A stretch of DNA of 64,000 nucleotides from assembly GCA_937925095.1 (NCBI GenBank), contig CALEXX010000024.1:27643-91642 (forward strand), read 5' to 3'. The translations under genes were made by a program, and so were the position numbers. Each line of letters starts with the position of its first letter. Within the stretch, counting starts at the first letter, position 1. The notes under the pieces were generated by a model. It saw only the letters and a program-made list of their open reading frames with translations. It was not told where the DNA came from and did not search any database. The DNA is from an uncultured Leptotrichia sp. GTDB taxonomy: Bacteria > Fusobacteriota > Fusobacteriia > Fusobacteriales > Leptotrichiaceae. Of this stretch, positions 17,084-25,682 are shown in pieces.

Positions 17084-19741
17084 CTATTTTTTTATTTCAT
17101 TTTCTAAATCATCATCAATCAGTATCTGATTATCGTAACTTATAATTCCTTTTTCCTTTAACTGGTCATAGATTCTTGATGCCCTGTTAAATCCTATTCT
17201 CAATTCACGCTGCAGTAGGGATATAGAAACTTTTTTCTCCTGTTTTATTATCTCTATCGCATTTTCAAAGTAAGGATCTACATTAACATCATTTTCCTGT
17301 GTTTCTACAAGAATTTCATCCCTATATTTTACCTTTCTGCTTGATTTTAGCGTAGAAGTAAGGTTTGTAACTTCTTCATCTGAAATAAATGCTCCCTGTA
17401 TTCTTTCAAGTTTTGAAGAACCATTTTCAAGCAGAAGCATATCTCCCTGACCTAGCAGTTTTTCCGCTCCTGCAGAATCCAATATAGTTCTTGAATCTAT
17501 CTGGGATCTCAGAGCAAATGAAATTCTGCTCGGAAGATTTGCCTTTATCATACCTGTTATAACATCTGTTGACGGACGTTGAGTAGCCACCACAAGGTGA
17601 ATTCCCACCGCTCTTGCCTTCTGGGCAATTCTAGCAATGGATTCCTCCACACTTCCTGAAGCAACCATCATAAGGTCTGCCAGCTCGTCTATTATTATAA
17701 CAATATAAGGCATTTTTTCAACATACTTCAAGGAATTGTAGCTCTTAATATTTCTAACTCCATTTTCCATAAGCTGCTTGTATCTGTTTTCCATTTCATT
17801 TACTGCCCATTTCAAAGCTATTGCAGCCTGCTGAGGGTCGATTATGACAGGAACAAGCAGATGAGGTATGTCATTGTAAGGCATAAGTTCTACCATTTTC
17901 GGATCCACCATAATAAACTTTACTTCTTTTTCAGATTTCTTTGATATCAGTGTTGCTATCAAAGTATTTACTGCCACTGATTTACCTGAACCAGTCTGAC
18001 CTGCTATAAGCAGATGCGGCATTTTAGTAATATCTATTATTTTGTCTCTTCCGACTATGTCCTTACCTAAAATTACGTTCAGTTCTCCCTTTTCCAGTTC
18101 TTTATTCTGGATTATATTGGAAAAATGTACAGGTTCCTTTATTTTATTCGGAGTTTCTATACCAATTGTATTTTTCCCTGGAATAGGTGCTTCTATTCTT
18201 ATGCTTTCAGCCGCAAGATTCATTGCAATATCATCTGAAAGGGAAGTAACTTTACTAACCTTCACTCCCGCCGGTATTGTAATCTCATATCTTGTAATTG
18301 TCGGTCCGTATTCATAGTTTACAACCTTTGCATCTATTCCAAACTGTTTAAGTACATTTTCCAGATGATTGACATTATCAATAATACTTTTTTCAATTTC
18401 AAATTTCTTTTCCATATCCATAGGCTTAATCTTAAATATTTCTTCTATGGATTTTTTTAGAAGCTCGTTATATCCTTTGTCTGTATTAAGTCTTGCCGCT
18501 TCAGCCTTTTTAAGATTTTCTTCTAGTTCCTTCTGTCTTTTTATGGCCTCCACATCTTCAAATGCTTCTATTTTAGGAATAACCATTTCTTCATGATGAT
18601 TTTCCACTTTTCTATTTTCTTTTTTAACTGTTTTATCTTCTACAGGTTTTATTTCTTCTGATACTGCTGTTTTTACTTCCTTCTGAAGTTCCTTTTCAGC
18701 AGAAGGTTTTACATTAACCTGACTGTTTTGAACAGTTTCTTTATTTTCAGGAGTTTTTACTTCCGGAATATTATTTTCCTGAGAAACTTTTGTACTTTCA
18801 GCCACAGGTTTTTGCAGTTCAGGTTCAGCAGTTTTTACCTGTTGTTCTTCCTGTTTCTTTACTTCTGTCTTTTTCTCTTCAACTTTGGAATTTTCAGGTT
18901 TTCTTTCAGATTTTGCTGCCGCTTTTTCCTTTTCAGAAGCAACTTTATTATTTTCCATTTTTTTAGAAAATTCTGTCCATTCCTTCTCTTTTTTAGCCAG
19001 TTCCGCATCTGAATAAACTTCCGTCTTATCTAAAAAGCTATCCTTCGGTTTTTTAGAAAGTTCAAAACTCAATTTTTGATTTCTTGATTCTATTATACGT
19101 TTTTTCATTTCTTCCTTCTGATATTTCTTATAATCAGTACGTTTAAGCTTCTCAGACATTTTCTTAGCTTTAAGAAGTGTTACTTTTTCCTTGTACTCAT
19201 CACTTTTATAATATTGTCTTACTCCCTTTATCCATTCGTAAATATATTCCAACGGAGTAGACAGTAAATATACAATACTCAGTCCCACAACTGCCCAAAG
19301 GAAAATTCCCATTATAGTTGTTGCTATTATCTTATATAGAGGCATTGCAACTAAACTTCCTACAATTCCTCCACTTTCTCTTCCAAATCCCAGCTCCAGA
19401 ATGATTCTTCCGGCATCTGTAAATGAATCAGGTAAAGGTGTCACAATGTCTTCCCTTATAAACAGCAGTGAAATTGCCAGAAGGCAGATTGCTCCTGTCA
19501 GTTCTTTCTTTCTGCTTATCTTTACTTCTTTTTTTATAAGATAAGCAAGTCCTGCCACAAATATCAGACCAACTATTATCCATGCCATTTTACCTGTAAG
19601 TAAAGTAAAAAAATTCAAAAATAAAAACAGAAAATTCCCTTCAGAATTATTAGAGGCTTCTATCCCTCTTCTATTGACCAGAAGATACGTAAGGAACATT
19701 CCCAGAACAATGAAGGAAATTCCTTTAACTTTTTTATTCAT
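17084..19741 (-). CDS. ftsK: DNA translocase FtsK/SpoIIIE
   Basis: The 885-residue protein pumps chromosome ends through the closing septum. Four N-terminal membrane helices (about residues 7-170) anchor it. A charged Lys/Glu/Pro-rich linker spans about 190-410. The alpha-beta motor has Walker A GQTGSGKSV near 579-587 and the Walker B region IVIIIDELADLMM. A C-terminal winged-helix gamma domain (SLLQRELRIGFNRASRIYDQ) would read polar DNA sequences. A promoter with TATAAT lies 70 bases upstream. Confidence 0.97.
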   Translation of the reverse strand: MNKKVKGISFIVLGMFLTYLLVNRRGIEASNNSEGNFLFLFLNFFTLLTGKMAWIIVGLIFVAGLAYLIKKEVKISRKKELTGAICLLAISLLFIREDIVTPLPDSFTDAGRIILELGFGRESGGIVGSLVAMPLYKIIATTIMGIFLWAVVGLSIVYLLSTPLEYIYEWIKGVRQYYKSDEYKEKVTLLKAKKMSEKLKRTDYKKYQKEEMKKRIIESRNQKLSFELSKKPKDSFLDKTEVYSDAELAKKEKEWTEFSKKMENNKVASEKEKAAAKSERKPENSKVEEKKTEVKKQEEQQVKTAEPELQKPVAESTKVSQENNIPEVKTPENKETVQNSQVNVKPSAEKELQKEVKTAVSEEIKPVEDKTVKKENRKVENHHEEMVIPKIEAFEDVEAIKRQKELEENLKKAEAARLNTDKGYNELLKKSIEEIFKIKPMDMEKKFEIEKSIIDNVNHLENVLKQFGIDAKVVNYEYGPTITRYEITIPAGVKVSKVTSLSDDIAMNLAAESIRIEAPIPGKNTIGIETPNKIKEPVHFSNIIQNKELEKGELNVILGKDIVGRDKIIDITKMPHLLIAGQTGSGKSVAVNTLIATLISKKSEKEVKFIMVDPKMVELMPYNDIPHLLVPVIIDPQQAAIALKWAVNEMENRYKQLMENGVRNIKSYNSLKYVEKMPYIVIIIDELADLMMVASGSVEESIARIAQKARAVGIHLVVATQRPSTDVITGMIKANLPSRISFALRSQIDSRTILDSAGAEKLLGQGDMLLLENGSSKLERIQGAFISDEEVTNLTSTLKSSRKVKYRDEILVETQENDVNVDPYFENAIEIIKQEKKVSISLLQRELRIGFNRASRIYDQLKEKGIISYDNQILIDDDLENEIKK

Positions 19742-19810
19742 TTCAATTCCTTCCTTTTTTATGACCTATGAATATTTTTTATTAATTTATTATTGTGTAA
19801 AACTATATAC

Positions 19811-19839
19811 ATTATACATTATTTTTTCTATTTTGTCAT
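19811..19839 (-). promoter_or_regulatory. Promoter upstream of ftsK
   Basis: On the minus strand ATGACA (19834-19839) is followed after 17 bases by TATAAT (19811-19816), about 70 bases from the ftsK start. It probably also serves mreB, scpB, rluB and further genes. Confidence 0.65.
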
Positions 19840-19935
19840 TTTTTATTATAATTTTTAACATTTTATTTTTCATGGTATTTTTTAACTTATAGACAACAAC
19901 ATCTAATATTTTTCCACTTATTTTTATCCATAAAT

Positions 19936-20778
19936 TTATTTTTTGTTAATATATTTCTTTCTGAGTCCATAGGAAATTGCCTCAAGAATTATAGCAGTAA
20001 ATAAAATCATATAAGCAAAAACTCCTACTTCCCTTAGATCATGATACATTGTTCCCGCCATAAACATTTCATATCCTATCCCTCCGGCTCCTGAAGCCGC
20101 TCCAACAACAACTGCATTTGTAAAGTTCATTTCAAAACGTACAAATGTCCATGACAGTATCAATGCCATTGATGAAGGAATTACCGCCTGAAATATAATC
20201 TGCCACCACGAAGCTCCGCTTGCCTTCAGTGCTTCGATTGTTTCCTTGTCCAGTTCCTCAATGCTTTCAGAATATGCCTTTACAAGAAAAGCCACCGTAT
20301 GAAAGGATATCCCAATAACTGCAGCTTCCACTCCTATATTTGCCACAACTGAAAATACCATAACCCACAGTATCGTAGGAATTGATCTTATAAAAGATAC
20401 TGTAACTCTTATTATTTTTGATGTTCTTCTTCCTGAAAGATTTTCAGCCGCAAAAAATGCCAGAAATAATGCAATAAATCCCCCTATCAGAGTTGACATC
20501 ATTGCAAGTGACAGGCTCACTCCCAGACTTTGAAATATTTCCGGAAAACTGTATCTGTCTGAAAGCCTTGCCCCTAAAAACATTTCCCGCAGATTTTTAG
20601 CAAATTCCTGTAAAGCAACGTCTATTTTTACATCTCCTGTATCTATTGTAAACATTGTATACAATCCTGTTAGACAGAAAACTATTAATATAACTGTTAA
20701 ATAAGCCCTTGACTTTGTAAATTTTTTTATTACTATTTTCCCATTTCTATTTTTTTCCATGTAGCTTTCTACTGCCAT
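19936..20778 (-). CDS. phnE: Phosphonate-type ABC transporter permease (second PhnE)
   Basis: The 280-residue inner-membrane permease has about six helices and the EAA-like coupling loop ALKASGASWWQIIFQAVIPS, which contacts the ATPase. It is a paralogue of the preceding permease, sharing the GASWWQI motif and the C-terminal membrane pattern. Together they form the heterodimeric channel. The N-terminus starts with a positively charged cytoplasmic segment. It is the last gene of the operon, with a GGAGGTGAAGG site and 22 bases of spacing. Confidence 0.93.
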   Translation of the reverse strand: MAVESYMEKNRNGKIVIKKFTKSRAYLTVILIVFCLTGLYTMFTIDTGDVKIDVALQEFAKNLREMFLGARLSDRYSFPEIFQSLGVSLSLAMMSTLIGGFIALFLAFFAAENLSGRRTSKIIRVTVSFIRSIPTILWVMVFSVVANIGVEAAVIGISFHTVAFLVKAYSESIEELDKETIEALKASGASWWQIIFQAVIPSSMALILSWTFVRFEMNFTNAVVVGAASGAGGIGYEMFMAGTMYHDLREVGVFAYMILFTAIILEAISYGLRKKYINKK

Positions 20779-20799
20779 TCCTTCACCTCCCTTTCTATA

Positions 20800-21594
20800 C
20801 TAAAGCAGTTCCTTTCTTATTTTATTTGACACAAGCTCTATTATTAGAACTATTAATGCCACAATGAGAATAACAAGGCCTGCCGCATCATACCTGAAAC
20901 TTCTGTAATACAGGTTGAATATAAATCCTATTCCTGTCCCTGTAAGAATCCCTACAAGAGTCGCTTCCCTCACATTATTTTCTGTATAGTACAGAACCCA
21001 TGAAACAAGCTGTGAAGAAACACTTGGAATTACACCCTGAAATACAATCTGCCACCATGAGGCTCCTGTCGCCTGTAATGCCTCCACTACATCTCCTGCA
21101 ACATCATCAATTGTTTCCATAAAGGATCTTGTCAAATATCCGAATGTTATAAATGTCAGTGACAGAAGCCCTGTAAACTGGCTCTGTTTAAAGGAAAACA
21201 ACAGTAGCAGCGACCATGCCACAACCGGCATATTTCTAAAAAATGAGGCTATAAGTTTTACAATGAATTCAGCTATTTTACTTACTCCTAATGTTTCTGA
21301 ACCAATTACTGCCATTACAAGTGCAAACATTGATGAAATCAGGGTTGAAGTCAGTGCCAGCAGAATTGTTTCAATGGCAGGCTTCATAATTTTAGGCAGA
21401 TACTGTAATGTTTTCCCGTTAGGAATAAATTTCTGGAACAGCCATAATACCCCTTTTGGAACTGATAAGAAAGCCAGTCCATTTTCAAATCCTGAAATTA
21501 TGGACGACACAGTATATAGTACTATGACAGAAAGCAGGAATATTATTTTTGACTGCATTCTCCTTTTAAGTATATCTTTATTAGTTAACTTCAT
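20800..21594 (-). CDS. phnE: Phosphonate-type ABC transporter permease (first PhnE)
   Basis: The 264-residue permease has the coupling loop ALQATGASWWQIVFQGVIPS near residue 170 and about six membrane helices. Permeases of this family bring phosphonate, phosphite or related oxyanions across the inner membrane. Tandem phnE genes are common. It lies between phnC and the second phnE. Confidence 0.93.
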   Translation of the reverse strand: MKLTNKDILKRRMQSKIIFLLSVIVLYTVSSIISGFENGLAFLSVPKGVLWLFQKFIPNGKTLQYLPKIMKPAIETILLALTSTLISSMFALVMAVIGSETLGVSKIAEFIVKLIASFFRNMPVVAWSLLLLFSFKQSQFTGLLSLTFITFGYLTRSFMETIDDVAGDVVEALQATGASWWQIVFQGVIPSVSSQLVSWVLYYTENNVREATLVGILTGTGIGFIFNLYYRSFRYDAAGLVILIVALIVLIIELVSNKIRKELL

Positions 21595-21650
21595 TAAATT
21601 GCCTTTCCAAATTCTATTAATTTATTTTCTGATAACTTTTTCTAACAAAC

Positions 21651-22403
21651 CTAATCCTTTTCTCCCTTACCTGAATAAATTTCCTCCACCTTTTCCTTTG
21701 TCAAGTTTCCTACAGTATCATCAAACACTTTATGTCCTTCATTTAGCCCGATAATTCTATCAGAATACTTTGTTGCAATGTCAACCTGATGTAAATTTAC
21801 AATACATGTTATTCCCATTTCATCAGTAATTTTTCTCAAATAGTCCATTACTCTTTCTGAACTTTTCGGATCAAGTGATGCAATTGGCTCATCACATAGA
21901 AGAAGTACCGGATTTTGCATTAAAGCTCTTGCAATTCCAACCCTCTGTTTCTGACCACCACTTAACTCACTACATCTCTGATATGCATATTTCATCATGT
22001 CAACCTTTTCAAGTATACTAAAGGCTTCCTGTTTTTCCTCTTCAGTATACAGTCCCAGAGAGCCTGCCAGAACAGACTTGTACCCCAGTCTGCCATGAAG
22101 AACATTTTCAATAACTGTCAGCCTTTCAACAAGATTATAGCTCTGGAATATCATTCCTATCTGTCTTCTAAATTTATTTATTTCCTTTCCTTTAAGTTTC
22201 TCTATCTGAACATCATTGAAAAGTATAGTTCCTTCATCTATATCAATCATTCTGTTTATTGTTCTCAGCAAAGTTGATTTTCCTGATCCTGAAGTTCCTA
22301 TAACTGAAATAAATTCACCCTTTTCAGCTGTCAGCGAAACATTTTTCAGGGCTATTGTCCCATTTTTATATTTTTTTGTAATATTATTTACTGATAGCAG
22401 CAT
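21651..22403 (-). CDS. phnC: Phosphonate-type ABC transporter ATPase PhnC
   Basis: The 250-residue ATPase has Walker A GTSGSGKST, signature LSGGQKQRVGIARAL, Walker B LLLCDEPIASLDP and the switch histidine in NLHQVDIA. The ATG at 22403 is preferred because GGGG then sits 6 bases upstream; a TTG at 22409 would abut the ribosome-binding site. It energises the two PhnE permeases. An intrinsic terminator between phnD and phnC probably lowers its expression relative to the binding protein. Confidence 0.95.
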   Translation of the reverse strand: MLLSVNNITKKYKNGTIALKNVSLTAEKGEFISVIGTSGSGKSTLLRTINRMIDIDEGTILFNDVQIEKLKGKEINKFRRQIGMIFQSYNLVERLTVIENVLHGRLGYKSVLAGSLGLYTEEEKQEAFSILEKVDMMKYAYQRCSELSGGQKQRVGIARALMQNPVLLLCDEPIASLDPKSSERVMDYLRKITDEMGITCIVNLHQVDIATKYSDRIIGLNEGHKVFDDTVGNLTKEKVEEIYSGKGEKD

Positions 22404-22449
22404 TTTCAACCCCTTTCTTTTATCTTTATCTATTTTACCAATATTAATT

Positions 22450-22475
22450 AAAAAGGCCGGATTCCCTCCAGCCTT
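22450..22475 (-). terminator. Intra-operon attenuating terminator between phnD and phnC
   Basis: On the minus strand AAGGC-t-GGA pairs with TCC-g-GCCTT around a short loop and is followed by five Ts. It lies after the phnD stop and before phnC. Partial termination would give more binding protein than membrane components, as in many ABC importer operons. Confidence 0.7.
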
Positions 22476-22547
22476 CCGATTTTATTACTATATTTATTTT
22501 ATTCTTTTAATAAATTATCTGTATTTTTTACCTTCCTATGTCCTGTC

Positions 22548-23537
22548 TTATTCTTTTGCCTGTTCATACCATTTTGAATCTGTTTCAAGGAATCCGACAT
22601 TTGGATTTTCCTTCAGGAACAGTCCTCTTATCTTACTTTTCTTATCACTGAAGATTGCAGGATTGTCTGTTGTTTCCTTTGACATAAGGGCTTTCTTAAT
22701 TTTATCCTGATCTTCCTTGGAAAGTTTTTTCACATTGAATACTATCGGTCCGTTAAATACAGGTATTGATTTTATTACAGTGAAGCTTTTTCCCGCATAA
22801 TCTCCAAACGGTGCAACTGCCCCCTGTCTTACCTTATAAGTGGCTCCTGCTTTATTTTCCTGTCCTGAAGTCAGTTCATATATTGTAAATGACTTTGGAA
22901 TAGCAAATGTCGCAATATCAGAATCTTTTTTAAACAGATTTACCTGTGCTCCCGGATGAGATCCTCCAAATATTACTTTTGAGAAAACTTTTCCTTCCTG
23001 TATTACTTCATCGTTATCCTTCAGGTTAAATATCTTTACAATTTCATGTGCCGGTATTTTAAATCCTGATGTCGAACTGTTTGTAACAAATGTTATTGAT
23101 TTCCCCTGCATCTTTTTAAGGTCATATCCGTCTCCAGACTTATATTGTGGAGCATCTTCCTCACGCACAGCTATAAAACTGTAATAAAATGCATCATCCA
23201 ATGTTCCGCTTGCTCCTGAATTTGTCAATACAGCTTCCACATCCTTACTTCTTTCCCTTGCACTAAGTAGAGCTTCCGCACCTATATATGCAATCTGTGC
23301 CTGTCCTGAAATTATATTCTCCACCGCAATGTTGTAATCTGTCGTTGTTATTATTTCAACTTTTTTTCCAGTTGCCTTTTCTATAACCTTTGCAAATTCT
23401 TCCCTTGAATTTTTCAAGGAATCATTTGATTCATTTGGCAGAAATACTATTTTTATTTTATCTTCCTTTTTTCCACAGCTTAGTAACACCAATGAGAGCA
23501 ATATAATCAAAACTATTTTCAGAATATTTTTTTTCAT
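22548..23537 (-). CDS. phnD: Phosphonate-type ABC transporter substrate-binding lipoprotein PhnD
   Basis: The 329-residue lipoprotein has a signal peptide with lipobox LLSC, so the mature protein starts at that cysteine. The PhnD fold is shown by KIVFLPNESND, the GQAQIAYIGAEALL motif and the anion-binding VTNSSTSGFKIPAHE. I start it at the ATG at 23537 because GGAG is then 6 bases away; the ATG at 23543 touches the ribosome-binding site. The ligand may be phosphonate, phosphite or phosphate. No C-P lyase or phosphonatase gene is nearby. Confidence 0.93.
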   Translation of the reverse strand: MKKNILKIVLIILLSLVLLSCGKKEDKIKIVFLPNESNDSLKNSREEFAKVIEKATGKKVEIITTTDYNIAVENIISGQAQIAYIGAEALLSARERSKDVEAVLTNSGASGTLDDAFYYSFIAVREEDAPQYKSGDGYDLKKMQGKSITFVTNSSTSGFKIPAHEIVKIFNLKDNDEVIQEGKVFSKVIFGGSHPGAQVNLFKKDSDIATFAIPKSFTIYELTSGQENKAGATYKVRQGAVAPFGDYAGKSFTVIKSIPVFNGPIVFNVKKLSKEDQDKIKKALMSKETTDNPAIFSDKKSKIRGLFLKENPNVGFLETDSKWYEQAKE

Positions 23538-23591
23538 TTCCATCTCCTTTATTTTAAATTTCTATTCTTTCTTTTTCTTTATTATCGACAT

Positions 23592-23597
23592 ATTATA
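23592..23597 (-). promoter_or_regulatory. -10 box for the phn operon
   Basis: TATAAT on the minus strand, 55 bases upstream of phnD, in a very A-rich context. No convincing -35 hexamer was found, so the call rests on the -10 alone. Confidence 0.35.
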
Positions 23598-23721
23598 TCA
23601 ATTTTTTGTATTTTTTTCTATACTTTTTCATTATGGTTTTCCTCTTATTTTAAATAATTTCAAAATATAGTTTTCACATTAATTTTTATATCTGTATTCC
23701 AAGGTATTCCCACAAAGAAAA

Positions 23722-23751
23722 TTGACACTGGACAACACATTCTGATATCAT
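23722..23751 (+). promoter_or_regulatory. Promoter for tag
   Basis: A perfect TTGACA (23722-23727), 18 bases, then TATCAT (23746-23751), followed by a GGGAG ribosome-binding site and the ATG at 23785. Confidence 0.6.
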
Positions 23752-23784
23752 ATAAAAAACTTGAAAAGAAGGGAGTCATAAAAT

Positions 23785-24342
23785 ATGAATAATGATAACC
23801 GTTGCGGATGGGCAAAGGGAGAAAAGGATATTTTATATCACGACACTGAATGGGGGGTACCTTCCCACGATGACGGATACATCTTTGAAATGCTCATACT
23901 GGAAGGCTTCCAGGCTGGACTGAGCTGGAATACAATTTTACAGAAAAGGGAAAGTTTTAGGGAAGCATTTGATAATTTTGACTACAAAAAAATCGCAGAA
24001 TACAATGAAACAAAACTGGATGAACTTCTGCAAAATCAGGGAATTATACGAAACAGGCTGAAAATAAATTCTACTGTTACAAATGCCAAAGCATTCATGA
24101 AAGTACAGGAAGAATTTGGCTCCTTTGCAAAATATATATGGAATTTTACTGATAACAAAAGAATTATAAATAAATGGAAGGAGCTGTCTGAAGTACCTGC
24201 CACAAGTGAATTGTCAGATAAGATAAGTAAAGACCTTAAAAAGAGGGGATTTAAGTTTATCGGTTCCACAATTATTTACTCTTTCTTACAGGCTATAGGA
24301 ATTATTGATGATCATTTAATGAGCTGTCCTTATAAGAAGTAA
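23785..24342 (+). CDS. tag: DNA-3-methyladenine glycosylase I
   Basis: The 185-residue enzyme removes 3-methyladenine from alkylated DNA. Zinc ligands match the Tag family: Cys7 and His19 at the N-terminus (CGWAKGEKDILYHDTEWG), His177 and Cys181 at the C-terminus (DDHLMSCPY). The catalytic glutamate is in LEGFQAGLSW. It is one of few plus-strand genes and has its own promoter and terminator. Confidence 0.96.
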   Translation: MNNDNRCGWAKGEKDILYHDTEWGVPSHDDGYIFEMLILEGFQAGLSWNTILQKRESFREAFDNFDYKKIAEYNETKLDELLQNQGIIRNRLKINSTVTNAKAFMKVQEEFGSFAKYIWNFTDNKRIINKWKELSEVPATSELSDKISKDLKKRGFKFIGSTIIYSFLQAIGIIDDHLMSCPYKK

Positions 24343-24345
24343 CAA

Positions 24346-24369
24346 AAAACTGCCCCTCAAGGCAGTTTT
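24346..24369. terminator. Bidirectional terminator between tag and ssrA
   Basis: AAAACTGCC pairs with GGCAGTTTT around a 6-base loop. A run of As precedes and a T-rich stretch follows, serving tag on the plus strand and ssrA on the minus strand. Confidence 0.75.
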
Positions 24370-24402
24370 AAATTTTATTTATTATTTTTTATTTTCTTGT
24401 TT

Positions 24403-24741
24403 TGGTGGAAATGACGGGAATCGAACCCGTGTCCAAAATAAAAAGTTCTTACTATCATCTACAAGTTTAGTCTATTTATCGCTTTAACCGAAAAGATATT
24501 AAACAGACAAAAGTCTAACGGCGAGATTATAAGATGTCCTCAGATGACATAATCATACATCCAAGTAAGCCATTAAAGTGACGTCATCTTAAAGAAAAAT
24601 GGCGATTTCTTAAAGTGACGAGCTGCGACTTAGGCAGCTAATGCGTAATTATCGTTTCCGATTATATTTAAGTTGGATTTTAAAGCTCCCGCTTACTTGC
24701 CGATAATAAGCTTCCTATCCTGTCGAAACCAAAACATTCCC
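24403..24741 (-). ncRNA. ssrA: Transfer-messenger RNA
   Basis: The one-piece tmRNA of about 339 nt rescues stalled ribosomes with SmpB. The 3' end is a tRNA-like arm with the T-loop GGTTCGATTCC and CATTTCCACCA. The 5' end GGGAATG pairs with CATTTCC, allowing one G-U pair, and is followed by the conserved TTTCGACAGG segment. The mRNA-like part (24630-24659) encodes a tag ending in YALAA. The encoded CCA and the 5' pairing fix both ends. Confidence 0.95.
24630..24659 (-). other. ssrA: tmRNA tag-peptide reading frame
   Basis: The resume codon GGA opens the tag GNDNYALAA, terminated by TAA, to which ribosomes add the leading alanine carried by tmRNA. The C-terminal YALAA is the standard degradation signal. 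The body is one residue shorter than the E. coli tag ANDENYALAA. Confidence 0.8.
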
Positions 24742-24759
24742 TTATTATATTGTACTTTG

Positions 24760-24788
24760 ATTATAACACATTTCCTTTCTTTTGAAAA
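24760..24788 (-). promoter_or_regulatory. Promoter for ssrA
   Basis: On the minus strand TTTTCA (24783-24788), 17 bases, then an extended -10 TGTTATAAT with TATAAT at 24760-24765. It lies about 19 bases upstream of the mature 5' end, leaving a short leader for RNase P to remove. Confidence 0.6.
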
Positions 24789-24828
24789 GTATTAATTTCA
24801 GGTGTTTTACTGCAAACTTATTTAAGTA

Positions 24829-25338
24829 TTATATAAAAGACCCTATAACTCCATATACTCCCAGAGTAACCAGTGATGCGGCAATCAGCACTCCGATACA
24901 AATATACATAAAAGATTTTTTTCTGTTAAATTGAAGCAACGCAGCAATCAGAGCTCCTGTCCATGCTCCTGTCCCTGGAAGAGGAATTGCCACAAATAGC
25001 ATAAGTCCAATAAATTCCTTATTTGCAATACTGTCACTTCTGCTCATTGCCCTTTTTTCTATTTTTTCAATAAAACCTACCATTATATTTCTTTTTTTCA
25101 TAAACTCAAACACTTTTACAACAAATAAAAGTATAAACGGTACAGGCAGAAGATTTCCTATTATTGATGTTATCATGTTTGTGTACCATGGAAGCCCCTG
25201 ATAATATCCTACCGGAATGCTCCCCCTAAGCTCTATAACCGGAAGTAGGGAAATTAAAAATATTCCTATCACTTTTCCCGCATTTGCTCCAAATATGCTT
25301 ATAATAAATGCCACTATTGACTGGGCTACTCTTTTCAT
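24829..25338 (-). CDS. COG2426 small membrane protein (putative small multidrug export family)
   Basis: The 169-residue protein has about four membrane helices and two re-entrant, conserved loops, LPVIELRGSIPVGYY and IPLPGTGAWTGALIA. These are the signature of the COG2426/PF06695 family, whose members are labelled small multidrug exporters without much direct evidence. The fold resembles the DedA/VTT membrane proteins. Transport specificity cannot be told. It lies upstream of ssrA on the same strand and is preceded by about 370 bases without a conventional gene. Confidence 0.8.
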   Translation of the reverse strand: MKRVAQSIVAFIISIFGANAGKVIGIFLISLLPVIELRGSIPVGYYQGLPWYTNMITSIIGNLLPVPFILLFVVKVFEFMKKRNIMVGFIEKIEKRAMSRSDSIANKEFIGLMLFVAIPLPGTGAWTGALIAALLQFNRKKSFMYICIGVLIAASLVTLGVYGVIGSFI

Positions 25339-25481
25339 ATCCTAATTGTTAACTGCTGAAAATAAAACTTATTTAAAACAGCAGTTTTCTCCTTTCCTTT
25401 TATTTTCCAATTTCAAATTATTATATCATAAAGTTAGTATTAAAACTATTCTATTTTTTACTTTACTAGTTGTTTCATTCC

Positions 25482-25514
25482 AAAAAAAAGACGAAAACTT
25501 TTAAAATTTTCGTC
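25482..25514 (-). terminator. Intrinsic terminator of a short transcript between secY and the COG2426 gene
   Basis: On the minus strand GACGAAAA pairs with TTTTCGTC around a 9-base loop, followed by eight Ts. secY already has its own terminator at 25683-25714. This second one therefore suggests a separate transcript covering about 25515-25680. Confidence 0.75.
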
Positions 25515-25524
25515 CGATCTTTTT

Positions 25525-25659
25525 CTCATTTTTCTTCTAATAACTCATATCTGCTTAATATTAAGATGGCAATTACAATAGCTGTAATATAAAGCAATCT
25601 CTATCTCTCATTTATCATCATATGTATTCTAACACATTTACATTAAAGAAAAATGAGAG
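25525..25659 (-). repeat. Alternative-pairing inverted repeats around the small frame
   Basis: On the minus-strand transcript the 5' segment at 25646-25659 contains CTCTCATTTTTCTT. Its CTCATTTTTCTT part is the perfect 12-base complement of AAGAAAAATGAG at 25525-25536, which includes the small frame's stop. Its CTCTCATTT part is also the perfect 9-base complement of AAATGAGAG at 25605-25613, the proposed ribosome-binding region. The 5' arm can therefore pair with either the 3' end or the translation start. The sequence is AT-rich, which raises the chance of coincidence. Confidence 0.5.
25526..25597 (-). CDS. Candidate 23-residue hydrophobic peptide (TTG start)
   Basis: The frame reads M/LLYITAIVIAILILSRY and ends ELLEEK before TGA: one membrane-spanning stretch with a charged C-terminus. 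This is the architecture of small membrane toxins and leader-like membrane peptides. The only initiator is TTG; an in-frame TAG lies two codons upstream. A GAGAG stretch 7 bases before the TTG could serve as ribosome-binding site. The frame lies between the secY terminator and its own terminator. Its small size makes chance possible. Confidence 0.35.
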   Translation of the reverse strand: MLYITAIVIAILILSRYELLEEK

Positions 25660-25682
25660 TTTTTAATTTTTTATAATTTATC

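Noticed and set aside
18600..19030. Repetitive Lys/Glu/Pro-rich stretch in ftsK considered as a separate repeat element
   Set aside because: It is the low-complexity linker typical of FtsK between membrane and motor domains, with no exact DNA repeat.
24403..24480. tRNA-like 3' end considered as a tRNA gene
   Set aside because: The matching acceptor 5' half lies about 330 bases away and a YALAA tag frame is present, so it is tmRNA.
25571..25597. Plus-strand mini-frame ATGGCAATTACAATAGCTG... between the two terminators
   Set aside because: Only eight codons and no ribosome-binding site; the minus-strand frame fits the terminator orientation better.
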